The notes beneath the pieces are model-generated. The model searched no databases and was not told the origin of the DNA. It saw only the letters and a program-made list of their open reading frames with translations. From Enterobacter asburiae (lineage in GTDB: Bacteria > Pseudomonadota > Gammaproteobacteria > Enterobacterales > Enterobacteriaceae): a stretch of 64,000 bases of DNA. The translations under genes were made by a program, and so were the position numbers. Shown piece after piece: positions 60,061 through 64,000 of this stretch. Positions within the stretch are counted from its first letter, which is position 1. The number at the start of each line of letters is the position of its first letter. Where the stretch lies: positions 1,674,001-1,738,000 of the forward strand of contig NZ_AP019632.1 of NCBI RefSeq assembly GCF_007035645.1. The letters are read 5' to 3'.

Positions 60061-62580
60061 TTATTCCTGCTGACAAAGCTCGCTAACCGAGCGAATACCG
60101 TTAGGGCTTTCGGTTTGGTTAGCTGACTGTTGCGTAATGCTGGCGCGGCACTGTTGGCCCGTGCCGTTACCCCATTTCACGATGAGCTGCGCGGTCTCTC
60201 CAATGCCTGCCAGATAGACTGTGCCGGTTTCATCGATAATGCCGCTCATCACCGGGTCGCTACTGGTCGCGATGGCGCCGAACGGAACGGGGAGACCGTT
60301 TGGACGCTTCAGGGTGACCAGCATCCGGTAGCCTGTGTGGGCGTCAAATCTGGCCAGAACTGCCGCGTTGCGCGAGGGAATGACGGTGATGGCGGTATCG
60401 CTGCTGTCCACATTTTCCGGCAGGCTCGAGGTATCAATACGAATATTATTCTCCTGGTACGGAGTGAGCGATGGAATGACTGCGTTACCCTGCCAGTCGG
60501 TCTGAATACCCCGCTGGTTCAGGAAACGGACGCCGGAAGCATCGTTGGCGTTGACGATAGCAAACTGGCTTCCTAAAGGTTGAGCCAGCGTGATGCCCTG
60601 AGGATGGGCAACAATACCGCCGCTAATGCCGTAGTTAAGCTGCTGAGAGTGATCGGTGGAAGCGTAATATCCGGCGGTCAGATTGGCGTACTGCGAGCGG
60701 TAGCTGCCATAGACGCTGCTGATATCTTCCCCGTCGTGGTTGGAGTGGCTCTGCTGCAACGAGTAGCTCAGACGCTCATCCTCCAGAAGCGTGCCGCTGA
60801 GGCCCACGTTTTGCCGCGTATAGCCATTTTTAGTGTTGCTGATGTTATAGCTACTCCAGGCGCGTGGCAGCCATCTGGCGAGAGGAATGCTAAATCCCAA
60901 AGAAACCATCCTGTCAGACTCGTCGCCGTTGGTTTTGCTGTACGTATAGGCAATGTGATAGCTCGTGCCGGAAACAACGGTATTGAATCCCAGAGACAGG
61001 TTGCGCTCTTTTTTAGAGGTGCCCCAGTAATCCTGCTGATAGCCGTTAAGATACAGACTTACCCCAGCAACGGTTTGGCTAACGCTGGCCTGAATGCGGT
61101 TGCGTTTATTGTAACGAAACTGCAGATCGTCTTCGTGGCCGTCATGCTTTTGGTTGGCGTCGGCAAAGCTGTAATACCCGCGGCTGGAGTATCGGTAGCT
61201 GCCGAGGCTGAAGTTGGTATCGGTCGAATCCAGCTTACCGGTATAAAGCAAACGCCATGACTGGCCGGTATGCTGGCTGTTATCGTCTAGCCGGGTGTCG
61301 GCCATGGTAACGTCAGCGGACAGCGAGCCCAGCGGCCCGAGCGCCAGACCGGCACCGGTATTGGCTGCGTTATAGTCTTTCGAGAGCGTCAGCCCTCCAA
61401 ACCAGGTGAGAAGGTTATTTAAACCGTAAATCATGCTGCCCTGGAAAAAATCGGGTTCCTTTTGGTCGCTCCCGCTTTCAGCACGATAACGGCCTGCTGT
61501 CATTTCGTACTTCATACGCCCAGGCCGCAGCATAACCGCGATACTGGAGTAGGGCTGCGTAAAGTGATGCTCGGTGCCGTCAGCTTCTTTCACCGTAACG
61601 TCCAGATCGCCGCTGTTGGTCGTGGAGTAGAGATCGTCGATTTCGAACGCGCCCGGCGCGACATTTTGCTGATAGATGAGGTAGCCATTCTGGCGCACCG
61701 AGACTTCCGCATTTGAACTGGCGATGCCGCGTATGACAGGGGCATAGCCGCGTTGGCTGTAGGGAAGCATCTCTTCATCCGACGCAAGGTTAACGCCCCG
61801 GTACTGTAAGCTATCAAATACCTCGCCCCGCGTGTTGCTTTCTCCGGCCGTGAACTGTGCCTTGAGGGCGTCAACGTCATGCTGGAGGAAGGTATTGATG
61901 TTTTCCCACAGGTTTTCATTCTCTGAATTGCTCCACGTTGAATAGTTGCGCACTCGCCAGCCACCCAGGTTGGCGCCGGTGCGCAAATTCAGATACTGAC
62001 TGGTGGCGCTGTTGTCGCCGCTCTCCTTATTTTTTGATCCTGAGAAAGCGTAGTCACTGAACAACACGGGAACACCGTCGTCCCAGCGCGAGGGATCGAT
62101 GTAATCGCGACCGGTACTTCTTAACGCGGCCTGAGGAATACTCAACGCTAATGTCATGGTTGAAAAATCAAGCCGCGCGGAGGACTGGGGGATATAGTTG
62201 CTGATATCTTTAGGCAAAGCCTTATTGGCGGGTAATGCAAGCAAGGCGGGATACTGGTCGATAGCAACCCCCCATGCCCGCAGCATATCCGGTGTGAGCT
62301 GCGGTATCAGTGACCCTTCCGGGGAGCTGACGTAAGCGATACTGGTGGTGCTCAGGCGGTGTTCGTTCACCTGCACTCGTGAAGAATAGGTGCCGGGTAG
62401 CTGAGCATTCGACTTTGAAAAGAGTGAAAGGTCGATATCCTGCTGGGCCAGCATGTCTCCTTCAAGCGATGAGGGTGAGAAACGATACTCACGGGCCAGC
62501 GTCGAGAAGCTCGCGATGAGCAAGACACCGCCAAGGCAGCGAAGTAGCGGATTCGGTCTAAAGAGCCGCTCGTATGACAT
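60061..62580 (-). CDS. Fimbrial outer-membrane usher
   Basis: An 839-aa FimD-type usher: signal peptide (about residues 1-29), N-terminal chaperone-binding domain starting YRFSPSSLEGDMLAQQDIDL, pore and plug (IASSNAEVSVRQNGYLIYQQ, GAFEIDDLY), and C-terminal domains ending in a Cys pair (QQCRASI, SELCQQE). The frame opens at ATGs 62601/62598 too; the ATG at 62580 has AGGACG at good distance and gives a cleaner signal peptide. Only 4 nt separate its stop from the adhesin gene. Confidence 0.9.
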   Translation of the reverse strand: MSYERLFRPNPLLRCLGGVLLIASFSTLAREYRFSPSSLEGDMLAQQDIDLSLFSKSNAQLPGTYSSRVQVNEHRLSTTSIAYVSSPEGSLIPQLTPDMLRAWGVAIDQYPALLALPANKALPKDISNYIPQSSARLDFSTMTLALSIPQAALRSTGRDYIDPSRWDDGVPVLFSDYAFSGSKNKESGDNSATSQYLNLRTGANLGGWRVRNYSTWSNSENENLWENINTFLQHDVDALKAQFTAGESNTRGEVFDSLQYRGVNLASDEEMLPYSQRGYAPVIRGIASSNAEVSVRQNGYLIYQQNVAPGAFEIDDLYSTTNSGDLDVTVKEADGTEHHFTQPYSSIAVMLRPGRMKYEMTAGRYRAESGSDQKEPDFFQGSMIYGLNNLLTWFGGLTLSKDYNAANTGAGLALGPLGSLSADVTMADTRLDDNSQHTGQSWRLLYTGKLDSTDTNFSLGSYRYSSRGYYSFADANQKHDGHEDDLQFRYNKRNRIQASVSQTVAGVSLYLNGYQQDYWGTSKKERNLSLGFNTVVSGTSYHIAYTYSKTNGDESDRMVSLGFSIPLARWLPRAWSSYNISNTKNGYTRQNVGLSGTLLEDERLSYSLQQSHSNHDGEDISSVYGSYRSQYANLTAGYYASTDHSQQLNYGISGGIVAHPQGITLAQPLGSQFAIVNANDASGVRFLNQRGIQTDWQGNAVIPSLTPYQENNIRIDTSSLPENVDSSDTAITVIPSRNAAVLARFDAHTGYRMLVTLKRPNGLPVPFGAIATSSDPVMSGIIDETGTVYLAGIGETAQLIVKWGNGTGQQCRASITQQSANQTESPNGIRSVSELCQQE

Positions 62581-62610
62581 ATCATTACGTCCTGTCATCA
62601 TCGCGGTTTT

Positions 62611-63303
62611 TTAATCCTGCGCCAGGGTGGCGGTGTATTTTTCGGAAGCATTGCCGTAATCGGTTATGCAGCGCCAGGTGACGCTCGTTCCCTGAGCATT
62701 GTCAGGAAGAGGAATGTCAGCGCGGGATTTAGGGGCAACCATGTCGGCTTTCTCCACTTTGTGCGCTCCCAGCGCAAGTGAATCAAAGACGCTGTAGAAT
62801 GCCCCCTCGTTGATGACAGTGAGCTGCTGACCATGACGCGCGAAGCGCAGGTTTTTGCAGGATTCATAGGGCGTACCGCTCAGTCCGACTGGGCGCCAGA
62901 ACAGTTTCAGACGCGTTTTATAGATTAACCGCAGGACGTTTTTGTCTCCCTCATCCGTAGCCGTGGCAGGAACGGTTCGTACGTTCATATAGAACAGAGA
63001 TTCTTTATCGCCTGCTAAGGTTGTCCCGTTCCAGGTAATACGCAGGCTTTGCTCTTTTTGCGGATCGAGCCGAAAGAGAGGCGGTGTCACGATAAACGGT
63101 CCGTGCGTTTTGCCATCACCTGTATCCGTCCATGACTGTATTAACCATGGAAGCTCTTTATCATTATTTTGTAAGGGCAGGGCAACTTCCTTTTTCGCGG
63201 CATCGTAGATTATGCGTGTGCGACCGATCTGAATACCTGCTGCGTGACAAAAGGTGCTTGCAATAACAGGGATGCATAATAAGACCTGGAGTAAAATGCG
63301 CAT
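62611..63303 (-). CDS. Periplasmic fimbrial chaperone
   Basis: A 230-aa PapD-like chaperone with signal peptide (about residues 1-21, ending CHA). Features: AGIQIGRTRIIYDAAKKEVA, PFIVTPPLFRLDPQKEQSLR (conserved PP.FRL motif), ESLFYMNVRTVPA and the conserved IYKTRLKLFWRP strand. Contains a Cys pair (SCKN and WRCI) typical for many of this group. AAAGG precedes the ATG. Confidence 0.92.
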   Translation of the reverse strand: MRILLQVLLCIPVIASTFCHAAGIQIGRTRIIYDAAKKEVALPLQNNDKELPWLIQSWTDTGDGKTHGPFIVTPPLFRLDPQKEQSLRITWNGTTLAGDKESLFYMNVRTVPATATDEGDKNVLRLIYKTRLKLFWRPVGLSGTPYESCKNLRFARHGQQLTVINEGAFYSVFDSLALGAHKVEKADMVAPKSRADIPLPDNAQGTSVTWRCITDYGNASEKYTATLAQD

Positions 63304-63337
63304 AGTGAAACCTTTAATAAAGGAGGTTGAAGGGAAA

Positions 63338-63367
63338 TGATAATAGTCCGAGTCCGGACTATTATCA
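63338..63367 (-). other. Intercistronic hairpin between major pilin and chaperone genes
   Basis: TGATAATAGTCCG-N4-CGGACTATTATCA, a perfect 13-bp stem without T run, in the 129-bp gap after the pilin stop. It fits the usual fimbrial arrangement in which the pilin message is more abundant or stable than the rest. Confidence 0.65.
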
Positions 63368-63432
63368 GATCATGACTCCTTAAATGTCATGACGCCTAAA
63401 TATATATATTATGAATATCAGTAATACGATTA

Positions 63433-64000
63433 TTAACGGTAAAGAATATTTACCGTCATATCAGCATCTGCCGGACCGGCGGTAACCGCATCTGCAAATG
63501 ATTTATAGCGGGCATTAAAATCAGCTTTAATCGTATCTTCGGATTTTGTCGCCAGTTCGATATAGATCTGCCCTTCAGCGCCATCCATCGTGATGAGCTT
63601 ATCATCTTTACCCGCCGGGCTGACGGCAATGCCGATACCGGTGGCCGCGGTTTCGCCCGTGGTGGTAATTTTACTGACGTCCAGTAGCGTCTTGGTCTTG
63701 GTCAGGGTCGTTGGGCCGTTAAAGGTCAGCTGAACAGCTGGAAGCCCAGCGCTTGTTAACGGGCAGTTCGCCAGCGTAATGGAGAACTCCGTAAGTGCGG
63801 TCTCCTTCCCAACGGTATTAAACAATGATGTAGGATAGGTACCCAGTGGTATAGTACTGTCCGTGCCGTCGTCACCCTGAATGGTGCAGCTTGATTCGAT
63901 AATTTCACCCGTGAAGTGAATAGTGCCAGCATTCATTTCTGCGGCGAAACCATTCATCGACAGTGTTGCAAGGGCTAAGCCCGCAATAATATTCTTTTTT
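63433..64000 (-). CDS. Major fimbrial subunit (5' end cut by window edge)
   Basis: A FimA-type pilin. The open frame continues past the internal Met to the window end: before MNGFAAEMNAGTIHFTG the frame reads KKNIIAGLALATLS, clearly the signal peptide, so the start codon lies just outside. Mature part has GEIIESSCTIQGDDGTDSTI, a second Cys in LANCPLTS, and the C-terminal penultimate Tyr (MTVNILYR). At least 189 codons are visible. First gene of the four-gene operon. Confidence 0.9.
   Translation of the reverse strand, partial: KKNIIAGLALATLSMNGFAAEMNAGTIHFTGEIIESSCTIQGDDGTDSTIPLGTYPTSLFNTVGKETALTEFSITLANCPLTSAGLPAVQLTFNGPTTLTKTKTLLDVSKITTTGETAATGIGIAVSPAGKDDKLITMDGAEGQIYIELATKSEDTIKADFNARYKSFADAVTAGPADADMTVNILYR

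Overview
The window is a chromosomal segment of a motile enterobacterium, most likely Enterobacter or a close relative such as Lelliottia or Leclercia. The gene order follows the E. coli/Salmonella flagellar region (fliF-fliE, yedD-amyA, fliTSD, fliC, fliAZ, tcy, sdiA, uvrYC, pgsA, glyW-cysT-leuZ, yecA, tyrP, ftnA, yecR, azuC, yecJ, ftnB, araFGH, otsBA, uspC, flhDC, motAB-cheAW, tar-tap-cheRBYZ). Proteins are near-identical in length to their E. coli counterparts. Genus is inferred from recalled family sequences and gene content, not from a search.

Layout. 1-10.5 kb is the flagellar block: partial fliF, fliE, the yedD/amyA convergent pair, the fliD-fliS-fliT operon, a very short flagellin gene fliC (274 aa), the flagellin lysine methylase fliB, fliA (sigma-28) and fliZ. 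10.6-14 kb is the cystine/D-cysteine cluster (tcyJ, dcyD, tcyL, tcyN). 14-19.2 kb holds sdiA, yecF, uvrY-uvrC, pgsA and three tRNA genes. 19.4-25.3 kb is an accessory block, an OB-fold membrane-anchored protein and a complete branched-chain amino-acid type ABC importer, lying between leuZ and yecA, which are neighbours in E. coli. 25.7-32 kb contains yecA, tyrP, an unrecognised 113-aa protein, ftnA, yecR, the tiny azuC gene, yecJ, a Dcu-type C4-dicarboxylate carrier and ftnB. 32.8-39.2 kb holds araFGH, otsBA and uspC. 39.2-45.4 kb has flhDC with a long leader, then motAB-cheAW. 45.5-52.5 kb is an accessory insertion that splits the chemotaxis genes: a DAACS carrier and a divergent Csu-like (spore-coat-U domain) chaperone-usher operon. 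52.5-58.8 kb is tar-tap-cheRBYZ. 58.9-64 kb is a second chaperone-usher operon on the opposite strand, with its major pilin gene cut by the window end.

How it works together. FlhDC switches on class II genes including fliA; FliA (sigma-28) then reads promoters of the form TAAAGTTT-N11-GCCGATAA. Five good ones are visible: fliC, fliD, tar, one inside the flhC coding region that reads toward motA (and should yield a MotR-like sRNA ending at the flhC terminator), and, unexpectedly, one directly upstream of sdiA, the LuxR-type quorum-sensing receptor. Perfect 16-bp CRP sites occur upstream of flhD, azuC and in the DAACS/Csu-like divergent intergenic region, so carbon status is positioned to touch motility, a small regulatory RNA/peptide and fimbriae in one neighbourhood.

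Most interesting points: the sigma-28 promoter of sdiA; the chemotaxis locus bracketed by two fimbrial operons with no terminator between the first and tar; a tandem CRP arrangement at azuC; a minimal D0/D1 flagellin kept beside fliB; a hairpin-plus-T-run in the uvrY leader; and a roughly 90-bp terminator-plus-palindrome unit present twice.
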